Assembly (NCBI RefSeq): GCF_029626225.1
Contig: NZ_JARUBP010000001.1
Coordinates: 1,116,001 to 1,180,000, forward strand
Source: Asanoa sp. WMMD1127
Lineage (GTDB): Bacteria > Actinomycetota > Actinomycetes > Mycobacteriales > Micromonosporaceae
Length of the DNA stretch: 64,000 nucleotides
Reading direction: 5' to 3'
Positions 1 to 7,988 of the stretch are shown in pieces. Within the stretch, counting starts at the first letter, position 1; each line of letters opens with the position of its first letter. Position numbers and translations under genes: made by a program. Under the pieces are notes generated by a model. That model made no database searches and had not been told where the DNA came from. It was given only the letters and a program-made list of their open reading frames with translations.

Positions 1-218
1 CGGCGGTGCGGCGGTAGCCCGGTGACGTCGTCGCCGCCCAGCCAGACCGTGCCCGCGGTCGGCTTGCGCAACCCGCTGACCAGGTTGAACAACGAGGTCT
101 TGCCGGCGCCGTTGGGCCCGATGACGCCGAGGAACTCGCCGGGGGCGAGGGCGATGTCGACACCGTCGACGATCGCCACCTCGCCCACCCGCCAGGTCAG
201 CCCCTGGGTGCGCAGCAC
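1..218 (-). CDS. Branched-chain amino acid ABC transporter ATP-binding protein, partial
   Basis: N-terminal fragment of an ATPase; the rest lies left of the window. Reading leftward, the fragment has a typical LivG-type start (LRTQGLTWRVG) and a clean Walker A motif, GPNGAGKTS. It should hydrolyse ATP to drive uptake of branched-chain or related amino acids through a membrane permease pair. It lies directly downstream of the periplasmic-binding-type lipoprotein gene on the same strand, which supports the Liv/HAAT assignment. The start is uncertain: GTG at 218 sits at a normal distance after a GAGGAG element that overlaps the upstream stop codon; TTG at 230 is the alternative. Substrate cannot be told from this piece. 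Confidence 0.85.
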   Translation of the reverse strand, partial: MLRTQGLTWRVGEVAIVDGVDIALAPGEFLGVIGPNGAGKTSLFNLVSGLRKPTAGTVWLGGDDVTGLPPHR

Positions 219-234
219 CGGCTCGGCCAACTCC

Positions 235-1440
235 TCAGCCCTTCATCGCGGCCGCCGGCGGGGCGACCTCCTCGGGGGTCAGCGTCTTCTCGAGCTTCGC
301 GGTCAGCTGGTCGCCGCTGCCGGTCAGCGTGGCCTGGAACATCGGCTGCAGCAGCGCGTGGTCCTCGGCGCGGACGGTCACCTTGCCCTTGACACCGTCG
401 AAGCTCCAGCCCTCGAGCGCGGTGACCATCTTGTCGACGTCGTCGCCGCCCTCCTGGACCGCGCGGACGACCATCTGGGCCGCCGTGAAGCCGTCGGGGT
501 GGAACAGGTCGAGCGTGCCGCCGACCGCGGTCTTCGCCGCCTGGGCGGCCGCGTTGTCGCTGGCCCCGTCGAAGTAGTGCGACAGGAACGAGATCTTCGA
601 ACCGGCCGCGCCGAACGTCGGCCACGAGGCGCGGATGTCGAGACCGGTGACCACCGTGGTGGAGGCGAGGATGCCCTGCTGGTCGAGGGTCTGCCACATC
701 GCCGGGGCGGTGGTGCCGGCCCAGGCGACGAAGAGCAGGTCCGGCTTGGCCGCCTTGAGCTGGCTCGCGAACGGCGTGAAGTCCGTCGCGCTGGCCGGGG
801 CGAGCACGCTGGTCACGGTCGCGCCGGCGCCGCCGATGACCGCCTTGACCGCGGCCTCGTTGCTCTTGCCGAACGCGCTGTCCTGCCCGAAGACCACGAC
901 CTTCTTGCCGGCCGCGTCGCCGATGAACGACTTGGCGGTCATCACGTCCTGGTACGACTGCCGGCCCGAGCGGAACGTGTACTTGTTGACCCCGGTGACC
1001 GCGTCGGTGGCGGCCGGACCGGAGATGAACAGCACCTTGTTCTGCGCGGCGAGCGGGGCCACCTGCAGCGCGACGCCCGAGGCGGTCGAGCCGGCGATGA
1101 TCTTGGTGCCCTTGCCGATCAGGTCCTTCACGGCCGAGACGGCCTTGGCCGGGTCACCGGCGTCGTCGACCTCGGTCACCTCGATGACCCGGTCGCCGAC
1201 CTTGTTGGTCCCGTTGGTGGCGAACGACAGGCCGGCCTTGAAGCCGTCGCTGTACTGCTTGCCGTAGGACGCCAGCGGACCCGTCTGGGAGTGGACGATG
1301 CCGACCTTGACCGGCGCGCTGCCCGCGTCGCCGCCCCCGGAGGCCGTCTCCTGCGGGCTGCCGCAGGCCGTGGCGGCGGTCGCCACGGCTATCACTGTGG
1401 CGGCGGTGACGAACGCCCGCCGCATCGCCTTTACCGTCAT
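235..1440 (-). CDS. ABC transporter substrate-binding lipoprotein (LivJ/periplasmic-binding type I family)
   Basis: About 400 residues, the usual length for Leu/Ile/Val-binding-family receptors. The N-terminus has a short basic region (MRR), a hydrophobic stretch and a lipobox-like TAC before GSPQ, so the protein should be lipid-anchored on the outer face of the membrane. The mature part starts with the family pattern VKVGIVHSQTGPLASYGKQ and contains IIAGSTASG and DLLFVAWAG. It delivers a small amino-acid-like ligand to the permease whose ATPase gene follows 16 bases later or less. ATG 1440 was used; ATG 1425, which has an AAAGG element just upstream, is equally possible and gives a shorter signal peptide. 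Ligand unknown. Confidence 0.88.
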   Translation of the reverse strand: MTVKAMRRAFVTAATVIAVATAATACGSPQETASGGGDAGSAPVKVGIVHSQTGPLASYGKQYSDGFKAGLSFATNGTNKVGDRVIEVTEVDDAGDPAKAVSAVKDLIGKGTKIIAGSTASGVALQVAPLAAQNKVLFISGPAATDAVTGVNKYTFRSGRQSYQDVMTAKSFIGDAAGKKVVVFGQDSAFGKSNEAAVKAVIGGAGATVTSVLAPASATDFTPFASQLKAAKPDLLFVAWAGTTAPAMWQTLDQQGILASTTVVTGLDIRASWPTFGAAGSKISFLSHYFDGASDNAAAQAAKTAVGGTLDLFHPDGFTAAQMVVRAVQEGGDDVDKMVTALEGWSFDGVKGKVTVRAEDHALLQPMFQATLTGSGDQLTAKLEKTLTPEEVAPPAAAMKG

Positions 1441-1517
1441 GGCGACACACGGTAGGTGGATCGATGTGACCCGGACCATGTGGCCCACGCCCATATATGT
1501 GCCGTGGAGATGTACGG

Positions 1518-1548
1518 CGGGGCCCCTCGACGTCGCCGAGGGGCCCCG
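1518..1548. terminator. Strong hairpin between convergently read ends
   Basis: A perfect 12-bp stem (1518-1529 pairs with 1537-1548) with a 7-base loop lies just past the stop of the minus-strand glycerophosphodiesterase gene at 1561. There is no T-run, which is normal for actinomycete terminators. Confidence 0.7.
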
Positions 1549-1560
1549 TCGCTCCGAACG

Positions 1561-2685
1561 CTAGTGGTGCGACCGCTCCGGGCGGGCGGCGCGGGCGGCG
1601 ACCGCGGTGTCCGGCTGGTCGGTGAACACACCGTCGAGCCCGAGCGAGAAGAACAGCTCGAACTCGGCCGTGATGTCGCCCCGGGCGTTGGGGTCGGTGC
1701 CGATCCGGTGGTCGACGGCCAGGAACTGGTTCTCGACCCGGAACGTCCAGGCGTGCACGTCCAGGCCGGCGCGGTGGGCGTCGCGGACCACGTTGGTGGG
1801 CGCCAGCAGCTTGCCGGTCGCGTCCCGCGGCACCAGCAGGTTCTTGTTGGCGCCGATGCCGTCCGCGTACGAGGCGATCCAGCGCAGGTTGGTCGGCGTC
1901 ACGAGGTCCTGGTAGGTCCGCGCGTCGCCGGCGACGACGAAGTCGTAGGGCTTGCCCGCCGCGTCCAGCAGCTGGGCCAGCCGCACGTCCGTCAGCCGGG
2001 CCAGCTTGCGCAGGTTGGCCGTCTCGAACGACTGGATGATGACCGGCGAGCTCTTCCTGGTGAGGCCGTTCGCCCGCAGCACGCGGACCAGCGGCTCCTC
2101 GAGCGCGAGCCCGATCGACTGGAAGTAGGTCGGGTGCTTGGTCTCCGGGTAGACGCCGATGGTCCGGCCGGTCCGCCTGCTCTCGGCCTTGGCGAGGTCG
2201 ATGACCTCCTGCAGGGTCGGGATCGGCAGCTGGCCGTCGAAGGCGGTGTTGGTGACCCGCACCAGCGGCAGCCGCTCCTTGGCCCGCAGCGTCTTGAGCT
2301 CGGCGAGCGTGAAGTCCTCGGTGAACCAGCCGGTGACCGCGTTGCCGTCGATCGTCTTGGTGGTCCGGCGGCCGGCGAACTCGGTGTGCGCGGCCACGTC
2401 GGTGGTTCCGGAGATCTCGTTCTCGTGCCGGGCGACCAGGTGGCCGTCCTTGGTGGACACGAGGTCCGGCTCGATGAAGTCGGCGCCCTGGCGCACGGCC
2501 AGGCGGTAGGACTCCAGCGTGTGCTCAGGGCGGTATCCGCTGGCGCCGCGGTGGCCGATCACCAGCGGCTCGCGGTCGCCGCGGCGGCTGTCGGCGGACG
2601 CCGCGGCCGGCAGCAGGCCCGGCGCCGCGATCGCGCCCGCGCCCGCGCCGGCCACGGTGAGAGAAAGTGCAGTACGTCGTCGCAT
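1561..2685 (-). CDS. Secreted glycerophosphodiester phosphodiesterase (GlpQ/GDPD family)
   Basis: Hydrolyses glycerophosphodiesters (deacylated phospholipids, possibly teichoic-type polymers) to glycerol 3-phosphate and an alcohol outside the cell. The first 30 residues (MRRRTALSL, then an Ala/Gly-rich hydrophobic stretch ending ASA-D) look like a Tat or Sec signal peptide. The GDPD catalytic signature is intact: HRGASGY around residues 45-51 with a following Glu, IEPD around 71-74, and VARHEN around 85-89, which gives the general acid/base histidines and the metal-binding Glu/Asp pair. Length of 374 fits secreted GlpQ proteins. It is transcribed alone, with a hairpin after its stop and a divergent potassium transporter on the other side. 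No phosphate-starvation box was recognised. Confidence 0.93.
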   Translation of the reverse strand: MRRRTALSLTVAGAGAGAIAAPGLLPAAASADSRRGDREPLVIGHRGASGYRPEHTLESYRLAVRQGADFIEPDLVSTKDGHLVARHENEISGTTDVAAHTEFAGRRTTKTIDGNAVTGWFTEDFTLAELKTLRAKERLPLVRVTNTAFDGQLPIPTLQEVIDLAKAESRRTGRTIGVYPETKHPTYFQSIGLALEEPLVRVLRANGLTRKSSPVIIQSFETANLRKLARLTDVRLAQLLDAAGKPYDFVVAGDARTYQDLVTPTNLRWIASYADGIGANKNLLVPRDATGKLLAPTNVVRDAHRAGLDVHAWTFRVENQFLAVDHRIGTDPNARGDITAEFELFFSLGLDGVFTDQPDTAVAARAARPERSHH

Positions 2686-2719
2686 GGGCCGCAGTCAATC
2701 GACGTCCGACGACGGGGGC

Positions 2720-2746
2720 TTGACCGCGCGGTGAACGTGGTAAGAA
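2720..2746 (+). promoter_or_regulatory. Candidate promoter of the ktrB-ktrA operon
   Basis: TTGACC at 2720-2725 and TAAGAA at 2741-2746 are separated by 15 bases. The ATG at 2754 begins 7 bases after the -10-like element, which suggests a leaderless transcript. The short spacer lowers confidence. Confidence 0.4.
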
Positions 2747-2753
2747 ATGCCTG

Positions 2754-4088
2754 ATGCGCCGCTCACTGCAGCACCCCGCCCGGATCGTGCCGTTGGCGTT
2801 CCTCGGCGCCGTCGTCATCGGCACGCTGCTGATGATGCTGCCGGCGGCGCGGGTCGAGCCCGGCGCGACGCCGTTCGTGACGGCGCTGTTCACCGCCACC
2901 TCCGCGGTCTGCGTGACCGGCCTCGCCGTGGTCGACACCGCCACCTACTGGACCGGCTTCGGTCAGGTGCTGCTCACCGTGCTCAGCCAGATCGGCGGCT
3001 TCGGCATCATGGCGCTGGCCACCCTGCTCGCGCTGCTGGTGTCGCAGCGGCTCGGGCTGCGCAGCCGGCTGATGGCCCAGGCCGAGGACTCGTCGTTGAA
3101 GATGGGCGACGTACGCGGCCTGCTGTTCCGGATCGCGCTGACCATGGCCGTCTTCGAGGGCGCCATCACCGTGATCGTCGGCGGTCGGTTCTGGCTGGCG
3201 TACGACTACCCGCTCGGCAAAGCCGCCTGGTACGGCCTGTTCCACGCGGTGCAGGCGTTCAACAACGCCGGTTTCGCGCTGTTCAGCGACTCGCTGATGG
3301 GGTTCGTCGACGATCCGTGGATCTGCCTGCCGCTGACCATCGGCGTGATCGCCGGCAGCATCGGCTTCCCGGTGCTGTTCGAGCTGTTCCGCGAGTTCGG
3401 CACGCCCTCGAAATGGTCGACGCACACCCGGCTGACCGTCTTCGGTGGCGTCGTCCTGCTGGTCGTCGGCTTCTTCACGATCCTGGCGCTGGAGTGGGAC
3501 AACCCCGGCACGCTCGGCCCGCTGGGCGTCGGCGAGAAGATGTTGACCGCGTTCTTCCAGGACGCGATGACCCGCTCCGGGGGGTTCAATACGGTCGACG
3601 TGGGCGCCTTCCACAGCGAGACGCTCGCCGTGTCGACCGGGCTGATGTTCATCGGCGGCGGCAGCGCCAGCACCGCCGGCGGCATCAAGCTGACCACGTT
3701 CTTCCTGCTCGCCTTCGTGATCCTGGCCGAGCTGCGGGGCGAGCCGGACGTCGTGATCGGCAACCGGCGGATCGCGGAGAGCACCCAGCGCCAGGCGGTG
3801 ACGGTGGCCCTGCTCGGCGTCGGCCTCGTCGCGGCCGGCACGTTCGCGCTGCTCGAGGCGACCGAGAACGTCGCGTTCGACGCGGCGCTCTTCGAGGTGA
3901 CGTCGGCGTTCGCCACGGTGGGCCTGTCCACCGGCATCACACCCCAGCTGCCGACCAATGGCCAGTTGGTCCTGGTCGTGCTGATGTTCATCGGCCGGGT
4001 GGGGACAATCGCGGTAGGGTCGGCGATTGCCCTCAACACCCAGCGCCGGCTGTACCGATACCCGGAGGAGCGACCCATCGTTGGCTGA
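2754..4088 (+). CDS. ktrB: Potassium channel-like transporter subunit, TrkH/KtrB family
   Basis: Membrane subunit of a Ktr/Trk potassium uptake system, 444 residues. The superfamily fold of four transmembrane-pore-transmembrane repeats is visible through the selectivity-filter segments, each with its conserved Gly: SAVCVTGLA in repeat 1, FNNAGFALF in repeat 2, RSGGFNTVDVG in repeat 3 and FATVGLSTG in repeat 4. The intramembrane loop in repeat 3 (GGGSASTAGGIK) is also present. The next gene encodes the cytosolic RCK regulatory subunit and its TTG start overlaps this stop codon, so the two are co-translated. Length is nearer KtrB than the longer TrkH proteins. Whether Na+ is coupled cannot be seen. 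Confidence 0.95.
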   Translation: MRRSLQHPARIVPLAFLGAVVIGTLLMMLPAARVEPGATPFVTALFTATSAVCVTGLAVVDTATYWTGFGQVLLTVLSQIGGFGIMALATLLALLVSQRLGLRSRLMAQAEDSSLKMGDVRGLLFRIALTMAVFEGAITVIVGGRFWLAYDYPLGKAAWYGLFHAVQAFNNAGFALFSDSLMGFVDDPWICLPLTIGVIAGSIGFPVLFELFREFGTPSKWSTHTRLTVFGGVVLLVVGFFTILALEWDNPGTLGPLGVGEKMLTAFFQDAMTRSGGFNTVDVGAFHSETLAVSTGLMFIGGGSASTAGGIKLTTFFLLAFVILAELRGEPDVVIGNRRIAESTQRQAVTVALLGVGLVAAGTFALLEATENVAFDAALFEVTSAFATVGLSTGITPQLPTNGQLVLVVLMFIGRVGTIAVGSAIALNTQRRLYRYPEERPIVG

Positions 4089-4749
4089 CAACGGACGTGG
4101 CGACGACAGCGTCGTGGTGATCGGGCTCGGCCGGTTCGGCGGCGCCGTGGCCGGCTCGCTGCAGCAGCTCGGTCACGAGGTGCTCGGGGTCGACAACGAC
4201 CCCAAGCTCGTGCAGGAGTGGTCGGAGCGGCTGACCCACGTGGCCGAGGCCGACTCGACCGACGAGGACGCGCTGCGCCAGCTCGGCGTCGCCGACTTCA
4301 CCCACGCGGTGGTCGGCATCGGCACGCACATGGAGCAGAGCATCCTGACCGTGCTGGCCCTGGTGGAGATCGGCGTGCCGCACATCTGGGCCAAGGCGAT
4401 CTCACAGAAGCACGGCAAGATCCTGTCGTCGGTCGGCGCCCACAAGGTGATCTACCCGGAGTCGGCGATGGGCGACCGGGTGGCCCACCTGATCACCAGT
4501 CGCATGATCGACTTCATCGAGTTCGACGACGACTTCGCGCTGGCCAAGACCCGTGTGCCGCAGGCGGCGGTCGGCAAGACCCTGGCCGAGCTGGGGTTGC
4601 GGGGCAAGCACGGAGTCACCGTGGTCGGCGTCAAGGAGCCGGGCAAGGAGTTCACCTTCGCCACCCCGGACATGGCGATCCCGCAGAACGCGCTGCTGAT
4701 CGTGTCCGGCACGGTCAGCAAGGTGCAGAAGTTCGCCGCGACGACCTAG
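4081..4749 (+). CDS. ktrA: Potassium uptake regulatory subunit, RCK/TrkA family
   Basis: Cytosolic gating subunit of about 222 residues that forms a ring under the KtrB dimer. An N-terminal TrkA_N/RCK Rossmann domain shows the nucleotide motif VVIGLGRFGGAV followed by the acidic VDNDP that contacts the ribose; a TrkA_C domain follows (VGKTLAELGLRGKHGVTVVG). ATP/ADP and NAD(H) are the known ligands of the family. The start is TTG at 4081, chosen because GGAGGAG at 4064-4070 lies at a good distance and because longer readings have no homologous N-terminus. The start codon overlaps the ktrB stop. Its own stop (TAG) overlaps the stop of the convergent kinase gene in the shared bases CTAG. Confidence 0.94.
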   Translation: MADNGRGDDSVVVIGLGRFGGAVAGSLQQLGHEVLGVDNDPKLVQEWSERLTHVAEADSTDEDALRQLGVADFTHAVVGIGTHMEQSILTVLALVEIGVPHIWAKAISQKHGKILSSVGAHKVIYPESAMGDRVAHLITSRMIDFIEFDDDFALAKTRVPQAAVGKTLAELGLRGKHGVTVVGVKEPGKEFTFATPDMAIPQNALLIVSGTVSKVQKFAATT

Positions 4750-6374
4750 TCGTCGTCGTCCTCGTCCTCGTCGTCCTTGCCCTTGTGGCCGCCAGGCCCT
4801 GGGCCCTTGCCGCTCGAGTCGTCCTTTGCCTTTTTGGGCGGCGGCTTCGGCGCCGCCTTGGGCTTCGGCTTGGGCACGGCCGGCTGCTTCGCCGTGGTCG
4901 ACGTGGTGGTCGTGGTGGTGTGGGTGGTCGTGGTCGCCGTCGAGATCTTCGGCACGCAGAACTCGCCGTCGAGCCGGAACTCCACCGGGAACGCGTTGGA
5001 CCGCGCATAGTTGCCGGTCAGCCGGATGCCGGCCGAGCCACCGGCCGGCACCGCGGCCGATGCCGCCGCCGGTCGCAGCACGACCGCGCTGCCCTTCTGC
5101 TCCAGCTTCGCCGAGGCGACCCGGGTCAGCTTCTGGTCGCCGGGAAACGTGAACGCCAGCGCCCAGTCGTCGACCGGCGCACGGCCGGCGTTGACCACGG
5201 TCAGGTCCGCGTCGAAGGCCCGGCCGGAGTCACGGCGCAGCGCATAGCGCACCTCGCACGACGGCTTCTCCGCGGCCGCCGCCACGGGCCCGGCCAGCGC
5301 AGCCGTGGTCGTGGCGACGGGTTCGCCCCCGCGGCTCGCCGCGAAGCCGATGCCCGCGGCGCCGACCACGACCACCGCCGCCGCGGTGGAGAGCACCTGC
5401 CGACGGCGACCGGTCAGCAGCTGGCGGACCCGCGGCCGGGTCGTCGAGGCGGTGACAATGCCTGCGGCGGGCGCCAACCCGCGCGCCGCCCCGCCGACGG
5501 GATCGTCGGTCCGTGGCAGGAACGTCGTGCCGCCGGTCTCCACGGCGCCGCCGACGGGCGCGGGTGACACCGGCCGCGGCACGTGCCCGACCGCGGCGGC
5601 CAGCACGTCGCGCACCTCGACCGTGGTCGGCCGGGCGGCGGGGGCCTTGGCCAGGCAGCGCAGGCACAGCTCGGCCACCTCGTCCGGCAACCCGTCGATG
5701 GCGGGCAACGGCGCCGGCTCGGCGTGGAGGTGCGCCCGGAGCAGTTCGATGCGCGACCGGCCGGGCCAGGGTAGGCGGCCGGTGAGGCACCGGTAGAGCA
5801 GCAGGCCCAGCCCGTAGACGTCGGCCGCGGCCGAGACCTGACCGCCGTCGAGCCGCTCGGGCGCGATGTAGGCCGGCGTGCCGAGCAGCGAGCCGTCGGG
5901 ACCGACCTCCTGCTCGCCGACCACGGCCGAGATGCCGAAGTCGAGGACCTTGGCGCCGACCGGGGTCAGCATGACGTTGCCCGGCGTGACGTCGCGGTGC
6001 ACGACGCCGCGGGCGTGTGCGGCGGCCAGCGCCGACGCGATCTCGGCGCCGATCGTCACCGCGTCGCGCCACGGCATCGGCGTGGTCACCGCCGACAGGG
6101 GCACGCCGTCGACGAGCTCCATCACGACGTACGGGACGCCGCCGGACTCGCCGTAGTCGTAGACGTTGGTGATGTGGGGGTGGCTCAGCCGCGCGGCCGA
6201 CTGGGCCTCGGTGCGGATGCGGGCGCGGAACGCCCGGTCGTCGGCGAGCGACGGCGCGAGCACCTTGACCGCGACCTGGCGACCGAGCACCTCGTCGTAC
6301 CCACGCCAGACCACGGACATGCCGCCCGCGCCGAGCCGCTCCACCAGCCGATAACGGCCGCCCACCCCGCCCAT
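4746..6374 (-). CDS. Membrane Ser/Thr protein kinase with extracellular CBM2-like domain
   Basis: 542 residues. Residues 8-260 form a PknB-type kinase: glycine loop LGAGGMSVV, Lys37 in VAVKVL, catalytic HRDVTPGN near 126-133 (Thr in place of the usual Lys after HRD), DFG at 145-147 and APE at 171-173. One transmembrane helix lies at about 326-347. The outside part, about 373-473, begins and ends with Cys and has the pattern of a family 2 carbohydrate-binding module (NAGRAPVDDWALAFTFPGDQ, then FPVEFRLDGEFC). It then runs into a Thr-rich linker, a Pro/Lys-rich stretch and a strongly acidic C-terminus. PASTA repeats, the usual sensor in PknB, are absent. It may sense a polysaccharide or cell-wall feature; that is inference. 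The gene is monocistronic and converges on ktrA. Confidence 0.92.
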   Translation of the reverse strand: MGGVGGRYRLVERLGAGGMSVVWRGYDEVLGRQVAVKVLAPSLADDRAFRARIRTEAQSAARLSHPHITNVYDYGESGGVPYVVMELVDGVPLSAVTTPMPWRDAVTIGAEIASALAAAHARGVVHRDVTPGNVMLTPVGAKVLDFGISAVVGEQEVGPDGSLLGTPAYIAPERLDGGQVSAAADVYGLGLLLYRCLTGRLPWPGRSRIELLRAHLHAEPAPLPAIDGLPDEVAELCLRCLAKAPAARPTTVEVRDVLAAAVGHVPRPVSPAPVGGAVETGGTTFLPRTDDPVGGAARGLAPAAGIVTASTTRPRVRQLLTGRRRQVLSTAAAVVVVGAAGIGFAASRGGEPVATTTAALAGPVAAAAEKPSCEVRYALRRDSGRAFDADLTVVNAGRAPVDDWALAFTFPGDQKLTRVASAKLEQKGSAVVLRPAAASAAVPAGGSAGIRLTGNYARSNAFPVEFRLDGEFCVPKISTATTTTHTTTTTTSTTAKQPAVPKPKPKAAPKPPPKKAKDDSSGKGPGPGGHKGKDDEDEDDDD

Positions 6375-6428
6375 GGCCAGTGTCTTGCCCGCTGGGCGGC
6401 GCTTCGAACCCGGGAAGGGCTAAATCAG

Positions 6429-7970
6429 TCAGCCGTTGGCCAGCAGTTGGTCGACCGGCGCGTACTCGTCGGTCAGCGGTTCGGCGTCGCCGACGAAGGC
6501 GGCCAGCTCGTCGCCGGTGATGACCCTGGTCGCGCCGCCGTCGTCGTCCTCGGTCAGGCGCATCGCCAGCTGTTCCATCGGCAGCGGCGCCGGCGAGGCC
6601 ACGATGACGAAGTTGGAGCCCTGCTCGTTGGCCAGCGACCGCTCGGGCGCGATGAGCGCGACGTGCGGGAACTCGGCCTGGACCGTCGCCACCTCGGCCT
6701 TGATGAAGCGCAGCGGCGGATAGTCGATGACGTTCTGCGCGTAGATGCCCGTGGGCCGGACCACCCGGCGGATGTCGGCGGCCATCTCCCGGGTGGCGAG
6801 GTGCCAGGGCACCACCAGGTGGCCGAACGCGTCGCCGATCACCAGGTCGGCGCTGGCCGTCGCGCGCTGGGCCAGCAGCATCCGCGCGTCGCCCACCTTG
6901 GTGGTCAGATCCGGACCCTGGCGTACGCCGAGCTCCTGCTCGTCGAGCTCGACCAGCGCGCCGTCGAGCTCGTAGACCTCGTTGCTCGAGCCGGGTCGGG
7001 TGGCGGTGACGTAGCGCGGCATGGTGAACCCGCCGCCGCCGAGGTGCACCGCGTCGATCCGCTGCGTCCCGGGCGCCACCGCGCCGGCCACCGCCCCGAG
7101 CCAGCGCGTGTAGGCGAACTCGAGATAGGTCGGGTCGTCGAGGTCGACGAACGAGTGCCGGGCCGAGTTGAGGAACAGGGTGCGGCCACCGTCGCGGGCG
7201 GCGTCCTGCTCGACCGCGGCACAGTGGTAGGCCGTCTCGATGTCGCACGGCGTCGGCGCGGCCGCGGACAGCGCCGCGCCGGCCAGGCCGACGACCGCGA
7301 GCACCGCGCCCGCCCGGCCGGTGCCGGCCAGGGCGAGCCGGTCGGTGCGCCGCAGGTAAGCGCCGACGGCCACGCCCGACACGCCCAGCGCGACCGCCAG
7401 CGCGATCAGGATGACCGAGGTGGGCAGCGCGGCGACCAGGACGAACCCGGTGACCAGCGTCGCGGTGACCGCCCCGAGCGTGCCGACGCTGGACAGCTTG
7501 CCGACGACCTGGCCGGTGTTGCGCAGGTCGCCGAGCTGCAGCTTGACCACCAGCGGGGTGACGGCGGAGAGCAGGAAGGCCGGGATGAACACGGCCAGCG
7601 CGGTGAGCAGCAGGATCCCGCTGACCGCGCTGCCCCGCAGCGCCTCGCCCGCGTAGCGGACCACCGGCAGCGTCACCGCGGTGGCGATGCCGGCCAGCAC
7701 CAGCGCGCCCGGCAGCAGCGTGCGCGGGTCGCGCTTGTCGGCGATGCGGCCGCCGGTCCAGGCCCCGTAGGCGATCGCCGCCAGCGCGACGCCGATCACC
7801 GAGCTGGTCACCTGGAGCGTCACGCCCAGGTAGGGCCCGACCAGGCGCAACGCGACCGTCTCGAGCACCAGGACGGCGCCGCTCGCGAGGAACACGAGGA
7901 ACGCGGCGAGACCGCCGGGGAGTGGACGCCGTTCCGTGGCTTCGACCGCCGTCGCGGTGCTCTGGTCCAT
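6429..7970 (-). CDS. Membrane-fused spermidine-synthase-like protein
   Basis: 513 residues. The first about 210 residues are hydrophobic helices of the type found in fused MFS/spermidine synthase proteins (for example LAAFLVFLASGAVLVLETV). The C-terminal half is an aminopropyltransferase-like Rossmann domain with the nucleotide motif HLGGGGFTMPRY and the post-strand segment VIGDAFGHLVVPWHLATREM. In true spermidine synthases the equivalent segment is D-x-x-D with a second Asp that binds the polyamine; here it reads DAFG, so classic spermidine synthesis is doubtful. No speD or arginine/ornithine decarboxylase gene is nearby. A membrane-bound SAM- or decarboxy-SAM-dependent transferase is the safest description. 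Same strand as the next gene upstream, 18 bases apart. Confidence 0.85.
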   Translation of the reverse strand: MDQSTATAVEATERRPLPGGLAAFLVFLASGAVLVLETVALRLVGPYLGVTLQVTSSVIGVALAAIAYGAWTGGRIADKRDPRTLLPGALVLAGIATAVTLPVVRYAGEALRGSAVSGILLLTALAVFIPAFLLSAVTPLVVKLQLGDLRNTGQVVGKLSSVGTLGAVTATLVTGFVLVAALPTSVILIALAVALGVSGVAVGAYLRRTDRLALAGTGRAGAVLAVVGLAGAALSAAAPTPCDIETAYHCAAVEQDAARDGGRTLFLNSARHSFVDLDDPTYLEFAYTRWLGAVAGAVAPGTQRIDAVHLGGGGFTMPRYVTATRPGSSNEVYELDGALVELDEQELGVRQGPDLTTKVGDARMLLAQRATASADLVIGDAFGHLVVPWHLATREMAADIRRVVRPTGIYAQNVIDYPPLRFIKAEVATVQAEFPHVALIAPERSLANEQGSNFVIVASPAPLPMEQLAMRLTEDDDGGATRVITGDELAAFVGDAEPLTDEYAPVDQLLANG

Positions 7971-7988
7971 CCGATCAGGGTACGGGGG

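Noticed and set aside
22-1455. Long plus-strand frame opposite the substrate-binding protein, and similar frames opposite ahcY, the FAD oxidoreductase and the beta-helix gene
   Set aside because: High GC opens the antisense frames; the minus- or plus-strand real genes have motifs and the antisense products are Arg/Gly/Ala-rich without domains.
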